DNA of 64,000 bases from Polydactylus sextarius (lineage: Eukaryota > Chordata > Actinopteri > Polynemidae), in the NCBI GenBank assembly GCA_016801845.1, contig CM028923.1:17964679-18028678 (forward strand). The letters run 5' to 3'. Shown in pieces: positions 26,739-36,859 of the stretch; the stretch's first letter is position 1; each line of letters opens with the position of its first letter. Made by a program: the position numbers and the translations under genes. The notes under the pieces were generated by a model that worked only from the letters and a program-made list of their open reading frames with translations, searched no databases and was not told the DNA's origin.

Positions 26739-29700
26739 TGCGTCTGTGTGTGTGTGTGTCTGTGTCTGTCATCTGTGTGTGTCTGTCTGTGTCTGTCTGT
26801 CGTGTATCTGTCTGTCGTGTGTCTGTGTCTGTGTGTGTGTGTGTGTGTACAGTTATGAACAGTTTTATATATACTTGCATGAGTGGTGGTTTGGTAGTGT
26901 GATGAGCAACAAGCACAACAAGCAGTCATATGTATATCTGACTTTGTAACTGGTCACATGTCCGTAGCTGCTAAAAGTGTTTGACGTGTGTTGAGTTAAC
27001 CAGGAAGCAAGGATCCTGCGTCGCCTCCCTGCTTCCTTCCAGGTGGATGTATGTCTTGGCACATTGCATAAAGTGCTGACTCTGCACTCTTTGTGCGTGC
27101 GTGCATGGTGAATATTAGTCATGTGTGTGTTCTCAGGACTTTCGGGATGCTGTTGCCAAGGCAACTCGTCAGAACGGGAAGCCCGTGGTGGACGAGCGGA
27201 TCCTCAATCAGATCCTGTATTACCTCCCACAGCTTTACCAGCTAAACAGAGACCTCCTGAGGGAGCTGGAGGAGAGAGTGGCACACTGGTACACACACAT
27301 TTATAAATATTTATATTTATAAACAACCTTCTCAGCTTTGTCATATTTTCCAAACCACTTATACAGCAGGAACAATAAATGTATATGTTTAAGTCATTAT
27401 CTAAGCCTTCTGTTGTAAAAACTCCATATCAGTGGTCAGAAAAATTGAAAAAACTGAAACTGAGTGAACCATAAGTCAGTTACAAAAGTATAAAGTATAA
27501 AAAAGTATAAACAGTTTCTCTACTCGCTGCCACTTGCAGTCAAACCCATAACGTTTTGTTTTTGTGTTTTCATCTAATTTGCTTAACTGACTGATGGGAA
27601 ACTTGGTCACAGGACCGATCACCAGAGACTGTCGGACATTTTCGTGCAGAAGGGCCCATATCTGAAAATGTACTCCACCTACATCCGTCAGTTTGACAAC
27701 AATGTGGCACTGCTGGATGAACAGTGTAGGAAGAACCCAGCATTTGCTGCTGTGGTCCGAGAGTTTGAGGTAAACTTATGATGGAATATATGTTTTTAAT
27801 TATTTTGATCTGTTTAATTCTGTTTTATTAAATTGGACTTTTTGTCATTTTAATGGGTTGTTTATGTTGCTGTTTTTGCTAAAAAATATATCTTTTAATC
27901 TTTAAAATCTCACAATAGCAGCAGACAGATAAACACTATCAATGCAGATAGATTGAAACATCTGTGTGTGCGTGTCTGTGTCTGTGTGTCTGTTTGTGCA
28001 TCTGTGTGTGTGCGCGTGCGTCCGTATTTGTTTTGTCTCAGATGAGTCCAAGATGTGCGAGCCTGGCTCTGAAACACTACCTGCTGAAACCAGTACAGAG
28101 GATCCCCCAGTACCAGCTGCTGCTCACAGGTACGTCCCTCCAACCCTCGAAACACAGTTGCTCCTTGTTGTCATCTGTTGTGCAAACCTGAAGGTCAAGG
28201 GTTTATTCAATCATGCCACTGCTTTGTTGGCAGCATGTGAATAAAACCTTGATGTCTCTCTGCTTTGGCCTTGTTAATGCTTTTGTTGCTCTCTTAATTT
28301 AATTTTAATTTAATTTATTTTATTTATATAGCGCCAGGTCATAAAAACATTTATCTCAAGGCACTTTACATAGAGAAAACCAACATTTCCACAATGAGCA
28401 AGCGCTTGGCAACAATGGAGAGGAAAAACTCCCTTTTAACAGGAAGAAACCTCCAGCAGAACCAGACTCAGACCGGTTGGAGTGAAATGAAAACAGGAAA
28501 AAGAGAAGAGACAGAGGAAAGAGAGGGAGGAGGACGGGGGAGGGGGGAGGAAGAAAAGTGGGAGACCAGAAAGAGACAGTAGAGAGTAGATGGTTACAAG
28601 TAGTTGTTAAAGTAAAATTATCATTACAATTAATATTACAATAATAATAATAATAATGATGAAGATGAAAGTGATGATGTCGTCAAAGAATTGGAGTCCA
28701 ACAGCTCTGGAGTCAAAACTTCCTGTAAAAGAGAAAGGGGTAGGGGGAGACACAACTGCGAGAGAGAGCAGATGATGTTAAAAATATGAAACATCTCTCT
28801 CTTCTTACTCTCTTCTTAGAACGTAGAGAAGCGTATTATTTTTATATACATGTTTCTGCTCCTATAACTTTATTACAAAAAACATTTTGGAACCTTGACA
28901 CTTAAAATATCCCTACTGTTTCCCAGATTATCTGAAGAACCTCCCAGAAGACTCAGAGGATTATAAAGACACCCAAGGTTGGAGTTGAGACTGGTCTCAC
29001 TGTCATATCCAATAGTTTGTGCTGAAAATACAAATACCACACACAATTCCTTGTCTCATCCTTTTGTGCAGCTGCCCTCGGCATAGTGAAGGAAGTGGCC
29101 AACCACGCTAATGACATCATGAAACAAGGGGTAAGATATATTCTGTTAAAATATTAGGTGTAAGAGTGACTCTAGTGTTGTGTTCCTCCTCACCTCTTAA
29201 TGTTGTTTTTTAGGATAATTTTCAGAAGCTGATGCAGATTCAGTACAGTCTGAATGGACACCATGAGATTGTGCAGCCGGGCAGAGTGAGTCACATGTTC
29301 ATAGTTTGTAAAAATCATAACTAATCAAAATCCATTAGCTTGTCAAAGTCAGACATTTCTCACTGACGGAAAAGGACTTACCAGGAAATACCAGTCTTGC
29401 TGTTTCTTTTTTCTTTTTTAAACATTATTTTCATAAACAATTACATAAAAGAAACAATGTGCAAAATTAAATATTTCATTTGGCACATCTTAAAAGTACT
29501 TTTAAAAATATTTTTAAAAGACACTGTCATTGTCAAAAAGTTGGGATGATGTACAATTTATAAATAAAAACAGCATATGGTATGTAAATCTCATAAACTT
29601 ATATTTTATTTATAACAGAACATAGAAAACATATCAAATGTTTGAACTGCAAAAAATGTGTCTTTCTTAAGGTCTTAAGGTCATTTTGAATATCATGGCA

Positions 29701-32700
29701 GCAACACATCTCAAAAAGTTAGGACAAGGCCATGTTTACCACAGTGTGGCATCTGAGGCCTGTAATACGAAGTGAGTTCAACAGACCCAGGACCTCTTTC
29801 AGTTATCTGTCTTCACTAATCTTAACAATCTCAGTCTCACTAAGCTCCTATGAAGCTGGTTATCAACTCGATTAGTGAACCCAGGTTTTTCCAATCTAGA
29901 TGTGAGCGTGTTCACATAAAAGAGGCGGAGTTTGCAGCAGTTATCCAATCACAAACATGGATTGAGAACCAGTAGCAGAGCGGCAACTTCACAGGCGAAG
30001 AGCAGACGATGATTTTACAAAAATATGAGGAATACTGGCCGATAATCCAGGAAAAAAGCAACACGCTGGCAGCTGCTAAAAACCAAAACGACAGCTGGCA
30101 AAAGATCACAGATTGTGTAAATGTATATGTTCTTATAAATTCACAGCCCCACAAAGCACGAGTAGATGTGACCGTAATTAAATTAAAATCAAATCAATGA
30201 ACTGCCTACATCTATGCTGTTCTTATGGTGAATTGGCTGATACAATTTTTACATTCATGTTCAGCTGCACCCGTAGCGGTACAAAACAACAAAAACTAAA
30301 TATAATAATATAATTCAAAGTGGTCAGTAGGAGAACTTTCATATCTTATAAATCCAAGTACAGTTTCAGTGCGTCAGTCAGTCTCTGGTTTAGGATGACA
30401 AGCGCAGTTAATGAAGGTGGACGGGGGTGTGTCGTCGGACCCTGGCAGCTCCAAACAGGAGCATTTGTCAGTGCTTGACTACGCTGTCGCCGCACTGACA
30501 ATGTTCGGTTTGAGGAGATCACAGATATATAAGTGACGTGCTCCAATAAATAATCTTGCCTGTTTCTAAAAACCCTCGCTCTCTTCAGAAACCCTCTCTA
30601 AATCTGCACACCAAGCCCCACTGATCATCAATAAAAGGATGAGACATTTTAAGGAGAACTGATTGGTTGGAGGGTGGGGCTTTTATAGGCACCAATCTCT
30701 GATCTGCAACATAACTTGCTCCGGAGCAGGTTAGCCGTTCCTGCTTCGTAGTACAGGCCTCTGGTTTTCTTTTAACAACAGTCTGTATGGAGACTGAGGA
30801 GTTTTGGGAGATAAATGTTGTCCCATTCTCATCTGATACAGGATTGTAGCTGCTCAACTGTCCTAGGCCTTCTGTGTTGTATTTTTTAATTTTGTGATGC
30901 ATGCAAATGTTTTTGATGGGAGAAAGATCAGTTTAGTGCCTGGTGTCTTCTATGAAGAAAATAACACCAGCTTTGGCTCTTGCATGCTGTAATACAATTG
31001 AAAGTAACTGGACTTTTATGTCCACATTTGCAGGTGTTTCTAAAGGAGGGCACACTGATGAAACTGTCCAGGAAAGTCATGCAGCCACGGATGTTTTTCC
31101 TGGTGAGCAACAAGTTTCCTGAAAAATGATCTGTGACCTTATCCAGCCCATGTTTCCTTTTAACCTTTGAATGTTTCTGTTTCTTTGTTTGTCTAGTTTA
31201 ATGATGCACTCATGTACACCACTCCAGTCCAGTCTGGCCAGTATAAACTCAACAGTGTCCTCTCTCTGGCTGGGATGAAGGTTACAGACAAACTGCACTT
31301 ATCTTTTTGTTTTAATCCTACATGTTTTAATCTGTTTTTGTCATAATCTCTGCACTGATTGTTCATATTCTTACTGACTTTGTACTTTTGTACTGATGTT
31401 GTTCACTATATTTTAATTTCCTTTTTAAATATTATTACCTTTTATTATATTATTATTACTGTTTTTTGTACTGGACTGTTTCTAATAAACCAGTGTTTAT
31501 TTCTCACACACGTTCTGTGATGTGACCGGGTGTTTATTTGTGCCTGCTGTGTTTTTCAGGTGAGCAAGCCAAGTCAAGAGGCCTATCAAAACGAGCTCAA
31601 CATTGAAAGTGTTGAACGCTCCTTCATCCTGTCTGCCAGGTAAGCTCTCATTCTCAGCATCGTTCTGAGCACCCAGCTGTTACATTGCACTGTTGCACAT
31701 CATGAATTGTAATTGTAATCTCTGGTTGCGTTTGCAGCTCGGCTACAGAGAGAGACGAGTGGCTGGAGGCCATTGCCCAAGCCATCGATGACTACACCAA
31801 GAAGAAAATCACTTTTATTTCAAGTCGCAGTCAGGAAGAGGTAATGCTGTCAATCCCTATGTGTGTTAAGAATTATTTTAACTAATTAATTTACTTTTTG
31901 TGTCTCCATGCTACATCTGTGTCTCTCTCCTATCAGGCTGAGGGAGTTGTCGACAGTGGGGCACCATTAGGTTCAAAGGCTCCCATCTGGATCCCAGACC
32001 TTAGAGCCACCATGTGCATGATCTGCACCTGTGAGTTCACGCTCACCTGGCGGAGGCATCACTGTCGTGCCTGTGGAAAGGTCTATACCACCGCTGCCGA
32101 TCCTGATACTACATGACTTTATCTACCTAAAACCTCTTCTCATCACACCTTTGCATATGTGTGTGTGTGTGTGTGACAGGTGGTGTGTCAGGCCTGCTCT
32201 GCTAATAAATATTACCTGGAGTACCTGAAGAACCAGCCAGCACGTGTGTGTGACCACTGCTTCACAAAACTACAGGAGAACAGTAAGAAAACAGACTTCA
32301 GTTTCTTACTGCCTTCACTTCCCACAAAGACAATAATTACCATGAACACACATACTGTAGTTTATGTATATTCAGTCATATACACACACACACACACATC
32401 ATCCTGCTGCCGCAAACATTTACCTGCCTTTTTTCTAAGAGGAAACCACGTGTTTGTGATGCATTAAAACTGCAATATGTAAATAAATATCTAATTTAAA
32501 ATGTTTACTTTGTTTATTATGATTTTTATAAATATGAATTATTTGTTTCAGGTGACCGCTGCGCCTCAACATCAGTGTCTCCAATCAAATCTGGAGCTTT
32601 CTCCTTCACTAGAAAACAGAAGAAGATTCCTGCTGCACTAAAAGAGGTGAAGGAAACTAATAAACTCTTGTAAGATACATGTCCTGAACACTTCATTGTG

Positions 32701-34272
32701 TTCAACTTGTTTGTTTGTTCTTGGTTGTTGTGGTCATGTATATAGATTTATTTTTCTCACACCGTTTTTCCAGGTCTCTGCCAACACAGAGAACTCCTCC
32801 ATGAGTGGTTACTTAAACAGGTCAAAAGGCAACAAAAAGCAGTGGAAGCGTCTGTGGTTCGTCATTAAGAATAAAGTCCTGTACACCTATGCTGCCAGTG
32901 AGGTACGCATGTATTTTTAGTTTACTGTTTTCTCAATTCTTTGTAGTTTTCAGCCTTTTGGTTGAGTATTTATTTATCCCTCTAGGATGTAGCAGCGCTG
33001 GAGAGTCAACCTCTGCTGGGTTTTTTCCTGAGAGAGGAGAAGAACGGTCCAGCTCAGAAGCTGCAGTTCAAACTGTATCACAAAAACACTTTGTTTTACA
33101 TCTTTAAAGCTGACGACATCCCCACAGCACAGAGGTACTTGACCGTTATGATTTCAGTTGCGATTGATCAACGGTGCGGTTTCATCACTAGAGCCACAAA
33201 CTGTGGCTGAGCAGCTGCTCTGTCTGTTTACACTGCAGCCAAACAAGAGGTTTGATACAGATAGAAGACTTGATCTGATTTAATTTTGCTCAAAAAAATA
33301 AATAAATAAATAAAACAAAAAAAACACTAAGCAACATTAAACTTTGTGATAAATACAACTGGACTACTTTTCATGTGACTGCTTCACTTTTTGCCAGATG
33401 CTTTTTAATGTGAAGCAGCAGCAGCAGGACAAGAATCAACTTTCTGCAGCTGACCCTCAGCTTTACGTGTTTTTGGACACAGTTTATAGCTGTTTACAGA
33501 CAAAAAATGCCACCTGTTTGTTTGTGTGTGTCCACACACTAGAGGCCGGCCATTGAACACAGCATAGCATTAAAGGTACACGCAAGTCTGGTCACTTTTT
33601 TCTTTACAGAGCTCGTGGTACAGTCTCAAAGGAAGGCTGAGCTCAAGAGCACGATACGTCGCAGAATGTTTCATTCAAAGGAGCAGAGGTGCTGAGCTCC
33701 CTGTTTGCATGACACCAGTCTTACGACTACTTATGTTGGCTTTTTAAATGGAAGGTGTTTATATACATATTGACGTGAACACGTCTACCAAAGGGGACAA
33801 AACCACCTCAACCTTCATGAATCCAACATCAGGTCATAGATCCTGACCTTACAAATATGTTTTTTTACCAAGAGTGGAGGCAGCAGAGACCCTTCATTCA
33901 CCCTGAAAGGAGCCATTTGACCATCACAGTGTCTACGAAGTTGGTATACTCACATGCAATTCACATATTGCATAGTGCACCTAAAACAGCTTAAGAGCCA
34001 GTCATTTCTTTTCAGCAACAATCAAAGTAAAAGCACTGGAAACAGACTTCAGATGAGCGATTGTCTTCTTCAAGGTGGAAATGAGCAACTGTAACAAAGT
34101 GACAATCTATTGGTGTAATAAATCAGTTATTGTCAGTTTAATGTGGCTCTGTTTGTACCTTCAGACCATGTTGTATGAACCTGTTCTTTTTAATGTGTTT
34201 TTCACCTGTTTTTTTATTTTCCTCTGCAGATGGATCGAGGCATTCCAAGAGGCGATGATTCTGGAACAGTAA
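6512..34272 (+). CDS. fgd6: FYVE, RhoGEF and PH domain-containing protein 6 (21 coding exons)
   Basis: Fgd6 is a guanine-nucleotide exchange factor of the Cdc42-directed FGD family, linked to endosomal membranes and actin regulation. Exons: 6512-6521, 8377-10381, 21767-21887, 24376-24443, 24563-24593, 27137-27288, 27613-27769, 28042-28129, 28927-28977, 29072-29130, 29214-29285, 31034-31102, 31197-31280, 31560-31639, 31738-31840, 31937-32080, 32180-32282, 32552-32646, 32774-32902, 32986-33134, 34230-34272. All junctions are GT-AG and phases agree; the sum is 3,813 nt, giving 1,270 residues and a stop (human about 1,430). Order: proline-rich N-terminus (1 to about 670), acidic linker, DH (about 720-910), PH1 (about 938-1037), FYVE (about 1066-1130), PH2 (about 1170-1266). 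The closest recalled match is human FGD6, in both the APKP-rich start and the VSANTE-SSMSGYL block before PH2. No frame break is seen. Exon 1 is the only uncertain exon. Confidence 0.95.
6522..8376 (+). other. fgd6 intron 1
   Basis: The first few hundred bases contain CpGs and could hold 5' regulatory sequence. The rest is AT-rich. A short CTTAAGGCCCATTTATGCTC motif at about 8206-8225 resembles the end of the DNA element described at 14950. Nothing else recognised. Confidence 0.5.
8377..10381 (+). CDS. fgd6: fgd6 coding exon 2 (large proline-rich, disordered N-terminal exon)
   Basis: The acceptor is CTCTCTGCAG and donor AG|GTACTA. About 668 residues come from this one exon. It opens with repeated APKP motifs, typical SH3 ligands, and carries later blocks shared with human FGD6: [19 protein letters not shown], and near the end [18 protein letters not shown]. 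In between is low-complexity sequence rich in Pro, Ser and Glu. Tyrosines in the final block are candidate phosphorylation sites (inference). The open frame runs on to 10478, but those residues ([10 protein letters not shown]...) are intron. Confidence 0.93.
12573..12931. repeat. MITE with terminal inverted repeats
   Basis: The left end GGCATGTCCACACCGCACAACG is mirrored at the right by CAACGTTGTCGTGTGGATGT. The flanks AGACTTGG and AGCCTTGG match at 7 of 8 bases, which would fit a hAT-type 8-bp duplication if the ends are set a few bases inward. There is no coding sequence. It resembles the CCACAC...ACGTTTT family common in fish. Confidence 0.6.
13282..13469 (+). repeat. tRNA-derived SINE with intact target-site duplication
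   Basis: The body starts GGCGCCTAGATAGCTGAGTGG with A box TAGCTGAGTGG (13291-13301) and B box GGTTCAAATCT (13338-13348). It continues through a CT-rich segment and AAAATGCCCAAAAATAATC to an A-tail. AAGGAAAGTGG occurs immediately before (13271-13281) and after (13470-13480). This is the class of SINE whose 3' part ends AAAAATGCCC, frequent in percomorph genomes. Confidence 0.85.
14950..15540. repeat. DNA-transposon fragment with helicase-like remnant
   Basis: It begins TTTAAAGGCTCATTTATACTC, a terminal sequence whose complement GAGCATAAATGAGCCTTAA occurs at about 21396-21414. Antisense frames at 15185-15388 include [18 protein letters not shown] and [13 protein letters not shown] associate the second loosely with the LKxEQxxALEAF start of RecQ-like helicase domains in fish repeats. 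The frame ends before any Walker motif. The helicase link is weak; the repeat call is firmer. Confidence 0.4.
15703..19250 (-). pseudogene. L1 ORF2 remnant (endonuclease and reverse transcriptase)
   Basis: Fragments of apurinic-type endonuclease, reverse transcriptase and C-terminal domain remain in order but not in one frame. The longest open pieces are at 17374-17682, whose first residues come from the inserted LINE tail, and at 15703-15906. It is not expected to be functional. Confidence 0.8.
17635..17985 (+). mobile_element. 5'-truncated LINE tail inserted in the L1
   Basis: AT-rich sequence leads to GCACTAAAAAAGGAGCCGCT, then TTTAATCTCATTGTACATG, AATAAAAGGCATTCTATTCT and a TCTAT-type ending. 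That is the 3' tail of a common fish non-LTR element. It splits the L1 reverse-transcriptase region, so it inserted later. Confidence 0.7.
19600..20358 (-). pseudogene. L1 ORF1 remnant (coiled-coil RNA-binding protein)
   Basis: It starts [15 protein letters not shown] and has a long heptad-like, Glu/Lys/Leu-rich coiled coil ending [11 protein letters not shown]. The frame then shifts: the continuation [20 protein letters not shown], the conserved ORF1p RNA-binding start, lies in another frame (19733-19915). The break is near 19880-19900. L1 ORF1 proteins trimerise by such a coil and bind their own RNA. Confidence 0.8.
20640..21417. repeat. DNA-transposon right-hand fragment
   Basis: It contains CCCTCTAGTGGATCTATTGC, CACGCATGGGGAGTGCCGTT and, at about 21396-21414, GAGCATAAATGAGCCTTAA, the inverted counterpart of the 14950 end. 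It may be the other half of one element split by the L1. This is inferred from end complementarity only. Confidence 0.45.
21767..21887 (+). CDS. fgd6: fgd6 coding exon 3 (acidic linker)
   Basis: The acceptor GACGAACAG and donor GTAATC bound DWPGHDV, then a run of seven Glu and [19 protein letters not shown]. This corresponds to the acidic DEEEIINSSDEDD region of human FGD6 just before the DH domain. Confidence 0.93.
21888..24375 (+). other. fgd6 intron 3
   Basis: Holds a short CA repeat (22636-22654) and an interspersed repeat at about 23010-23420. No extra exon recognised. Confidence 0.5.
23010..23420. repeat. fish interspersed repeat
   Basis: Contains GGGGGCGCTATGGAGCCCCT, ATTTCATAGGAACCACTTC and AAGAATTCTTACAGATACAA, a motif series I recognise from many fish introns and intergenic regions. 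Class uncertain. Confidence 0.55.
24376..29130 (+). CDS. fgd6: fgd6 coding exons 4-10 (DH/RhoGEF domain)
   Basis: The domain opens [20 protein letters not shown] (conserved region 1) and continues [35 protein letters not shown] and FAAVVREFE. Conserved region 3 follows: [19 protein letters not shown], the helix that contacts the GTPase. It ends in [14 protein letters not shown]. The catalytic-helix signature KPVQRIPQY is complete, so exchange activity is expected. Exon 5 is only 31 nt. Separate exons are 24376-24443, 24563-24593, 27137-27288, 27613-27769, 28042-28129, 28927-28977 and 29072-29130. Confidence 0.95.
24594..27136 (+). other. fgd6 intron 5 with a long TG tract
   Basis: AT-rich, with a complex TG/TCTG microsatellite at 26670-26850, about 290 bp before exon 6. 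No exon or named transposon seen. Long open frames on both strands across the tract are pure Cys/Val or Thr/His repeats. Confidence 0.6.
26670..26850. repeat. (TG)n / (TCTG)n compound microsatellite
   Basis: About 68 bp of near-pure TG (to 26738) is followed by TG interrupted with CTG, TCTG and CGTG units. Confidence 0.97.
27960..28025. repeat. degenerate TG/TCTG tract before exon 8
   Basis: TGTGTGCG, TGTCTG and CGCGTGCG units lie just upstream of the fgd6 exon 8 acceptor (28042). Confidence 0.85.
28285..28790 (+). repeat. ubiquitous fish interspersed repeat in intron 8
   Basis: Contains TTTATTTATATAGCGCCAGG, CTCAAGGCACTTTACAT, GAGCAAGCGCTTGGC, GGAAAAACTCCCTTTTAAC and AGGAAGAAACCTCCAGCAGA in the order seen in very many teleost sequences, then a purine-rich tail. 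Class not assigned. Confidence 0.75.
29214..31840 (+). CDS. fgd6: fgd6 coding exons 11-15 (DH-PH1 junction and first PH domain)
   Basis: Exons 29214-29285, 31034-31102, 31197-31280, 31560-31639 and 31738-31840. The sequence reads [19 protein letters not shown], then the PH strands [20 protein letters not shown] and [19 protein letters not shown]. It ends with the C-terminal helix carrying the invariant Trp, [18 protein letters not shown]. Near-identical to human FGD6. PH1 packs behind the DH domain and binds membrane lipids in this family. Confidence 0.95.
29756..30760 (+). mobile_element. PIF/Harbinger-like element, 1.0 kb, internally deleted
   Basis: The ends AGGCCTGTAATACGAAG and CTTCGTAGTACAGGCCT are inverted repeats. 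CTG flanks both sides (29753-29755 and 30761-30763), a 3-bp duplication as expected for this superfamily. Only a Myb/SANT-like remnant survives inside. No DDE transposase seen. Confidence 0.75.
30009..30200 (+). pseudogene. Myb/SANT-like DNA-binding domain remnant
   Basis: [20 protein letters not shown] and [18 protein letters not shown] fit the first helices of the Myb/SANT-like proteins encoded beside Harbinger transposases. The third helix is not recognisable in this frame, which ends in unrelated residues. Confidence 0.6.
31937..32282 (+). CDS. fgd6: fgd6 coding exons 16-17 (FYVE zinc finger)
   Basis: Exons 31937-32080 and 32180-32282. All three FYVE signatures are present: WIPD (the WxxD motif), RRHHCR (the PtdIns3P-binding basic motif) and RVC. 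Four Cys pairs are available for two zinc ions: CMIC, CRAC, CQAC and CDHC. PtdIns3P binding at endosomes is therefore expected. The intron between the halves is only 99 nt and is mostly GT repeat before its acceptor. The exon 16 donor, GTCTAT, is weak. Confidence 0.95.
32552..34272 (+). CDS. fgd6: fgd6 coding exons 18-21 (linker, second PH domain, stop)
   Basis: Exons 32552-32646, 32774-32902, 32986-33134 and 34230-34272. The linker ends [11 protein letters not shown]. The PH domain begins [20 protein letters not shown], continues [20 protein letters not shown] and ends in the helix [13 protein letters not shown] with TAA at 34270-34272. Human FGD6 ends at nearly the same residue. Confidence 0.95.
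33135..34229 (+). other. fgd6 intron 20; nothing recognised
   Basis: About 1.1 kb of moderate AT content with a short AAATA tract near 33290. No exon or named repeat seen. Confidence 0.5.
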
Positions 34273-35580
34273 TTTTTTTTTTTTTTAGCAGTGAACAACA
34301 TCACAGCCCTGGAGCTAGTTGACAGACAATTCCCAACCCCCGACTGACTTCAGGTCAGGGGTCACCAGCTCAGGAAGGATTCCAGACTGTTTACTTTCAA
34401 ACAGAGAAACACAGAGTGCTATGGAGGAGCCGGCTGTGATTCTTTCAACAAGATGGTTTCTTTAAACTTTTTTTAAAAATTTTTAATCAAGATCAGTTAC
34501 TGATGCTCGGTACAGCCAGCTCAAGTCACTGCTGATGGGGAATTGCAGCTGTGGGTCAAAGGTCAAGTCCGAAGGCATGTGTGTGGAAGTGAGACTAAAC
34601 AGTTGTCAGGGCCATTTAAAGCCCCTGGAAATCCAAGAAAGTCTGAAATCTTGGGATGAATTTTTAAAATGCAAATGGATGAAGGAATCACTTCTATGTG
34701 AAACTAAATATATAGGATGGTCTGCCTTCTTTCAAGCATGTTGATATCAGACACACTAGAGTGTCATTTACACAAATGTAAAGTTAACACAAAAAACAAA
34801 ACGTGGCATGAAATATTCAAATTTAAAAGATGTAAATCATGGATGTCACTGATGAGTTTAATCATGTAACAAGGTTGATTTTACTGTGAAAGTCAGGTTG
34901 ATCTCTCTGGTTTAGAGATTTGACTCAAAACATTAAAATCATGGGATTAAAAAAGCATCCTGGAAAAACTGGAAATAATGTGGAAATGGAAATGAATAAT
35001 GTATCTGTACATTTTCATACAGTTGAAATGTAGTTTCGACATGATAGAAGTGATTAGTTAGTCAAACTGTGTATATGGAAGCAAATACAAGAAACAATTA
35101 CCTTTTCTTTGTCAAAGCCAAGAGCAACTATTTATGAAAAATACGAAGATTTATTGTTGTAAAAGCACAGGCTGCCACTTAGTTTGGGAGTCAGGGCTCA
35201 TTAGGAAATATGTTTTCCATAAAAAGTGTTATTGTTTAAAATGTAAAAGAGAACTGCTTAAAGAGAATGAGCAAAGCATGGAACATAAGCATGAACCATG
35301 TGTCTAAGGAAATGCTCAAAAAGAAATTGTGAGATTGTGATGCTCACGTTCTCAGATGTTGTGCTTTGTCTCCTGTTTTGAGATAAATGCAATAATGTAG
35401 GCTTAAACATCCAGTTGACTACTCACTGTATAGCCATGGGTGCTCTGGGGTTGTGGTGTTAGAAACAGTCATTTTTCAGCTGTGTTTCTTCTAGGTTAGG
35501 TTACCATGTGCTGCACTACTCCATCAATTCCACAAATCCAAATAAACCTAAACCCTATTTTTTGATGAATAAATAAAATG
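34273..35580 (+). other. fgd6: fgd6 3' UTR (probable) with polyadenylation signals
   Basis: After the stop come a T-tract and about 1.3 kb of non-coding sequence. Candidate AATAAA signals are at 35541-35546, 35568-35573 and 35572-35577. The actual end is unknown. I see no gene between here and ndufa12. Confidence 0.5.
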
Positions 35581-36384
35581 GTTGACATTACTATGACATT
35601 ATTACTGTCTTTACAGCTCTTTGAACTAATGAGGTATAAATCTGGTCAAAGCAATGAAAGTGAGGAGCTACAGAGCATCGTGCTTCACGTGATTGTACAT
35701 TAGCGTTGTAAACATCCAATAAGACAATTCCCATAAACTATGTTTCTAAACTGCCAAGCAAAAACAATGTGTGTTTGTGTGCGTGCGTGCATGCGTGTGT
35801 GTGCATGTGCGTGTGCGTGTGTGTGGATGGACTGCTGGGTGATGAAATGATATAATCCCAAACCACTGACACCACCACTGCACAGTGCAGTTGTATGAGG
35901 GATGAATGTGGTCCGGGTGAAGTCTGGGTCTATCTTCAAACTGGTGATTAAATTTTAAATATAAGGGCTTTTTTTTAACTGTAACATCTTGCTCTGTTTC
36001 ACTGTTATTTCCCTCAGCAGTGACAGTGCAAACAGAGAGAACTGACGCTCTGAGAGACTGCTCTTTGCCAGAAAACGTGTCCTTGCAGAACCTTTTCAAA
36101 TTTACCTTTTTATTTTCCACTTCGCTGCTGATGTGAGTTATTCTGTGAGGAATTTTAAATGTTTTATAGCTTACAAGGCTGCTGCTGCATGATTTGACAA
36201 TATTGTATTGTGATGGAATTGACCATTATTTTCGCTTTTTTTTTTTAATTTCATATCTTAAATCTATTGTATATAACATAATGGATATAACAATAATAGT
36301 TATCTTGACAAATTCACAGCATAGAAATTGTATATAATCGTGAATAATCTATACTATTAAGTCTGTTTGTGTAATGGATGCTAT

Positions 36385-36387
<3 letters not shown>

Positions 36388-36471
<84 letters not shown>
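36388..36471. repeat. (TA)n microsatellite
   Basis: Near-pure TA run of about 84 bp, the first of three in 500 bp. Confidence 0.97.
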
Positions 36472-36473
<2 letters not shown>

Positions 36474-36545
36474 ACATAAAATCTCTGTGTTTAGGATAAT
36501 ATATCATCATATTGCAGGGCAAAGTGGTGACATTAGTATGTGCTG

Positions 36546-36549
<4 letters not shown>

Positions 36550-36576
<27 letters not shown>
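36550..36576. repeat. (TA)n microsatellite, short
   Basis: Near-pure TA run of about 27 bp between the two longer tracts. Confidence 0.95.
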
Positions 36577-36806
36577 CAGATAACAAAACAACAATTTATT
36601 TGCTAAGATAACAACAAAAATATAATTACAAATGTAAAGGTATGTAGACTTTATAATCAGCACTGCTACCAGTAGACTTAACACTCAACAAATATTTATT
36701 GTGCATGGGAAATAAAAGGTTGATCTAATTTAATTATAATTGTAATATTTACAATTATAGTACAACGCTTAACTATTTATTATTATTATTATCATTAGTG
36801 TGATTA

Positions 36807-36808
<2 letters not shown>

Positions 36809-36857
<49 letters not shown>
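36809..36857. repeat. (TA)n microsatellite near the ndufa12 start
   Basis: TA run of about 49 bp ending about 115 bp before the ndufa12 ATG. It could affect promoter melting or nucleosome placement (inference). Confidence 0.95.

Positions 36858-36859
<2 letters not shown>

Larger units (their letters stand above)
29540..30990. repeat. older interspersed repeat, split by the Harbinger-like element
   Basis: The left part holds GCAACACATCTCAAAAAGTT and GACAAGGCCATGTTTACCAC. The right part holds GTCTGTATGGAGACTGAGG, TGTTGTCCCATTCTCATCTG and CATGCAAATGTTTTTGATGG. I recall these as the two halves of one abundant fish repeat; its class is not assigned. Confidence 0.6.
29286..31033 (+). other. fgd6 intron 11 with nested transposons
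   Basis: A Harbinger-like element (29756-30760) sits inside an older repeat (about 29540-29755 and 30764-30990). Confidence 0.7.

Noticed and set aside
26435..26949. Long open frames on both strands of fgd6 intron 5 (up to 164 codons)
   Set aside because: They are translations of the TG/CA microsatellite (Cys/Val or Thr/His repeats), not genes.
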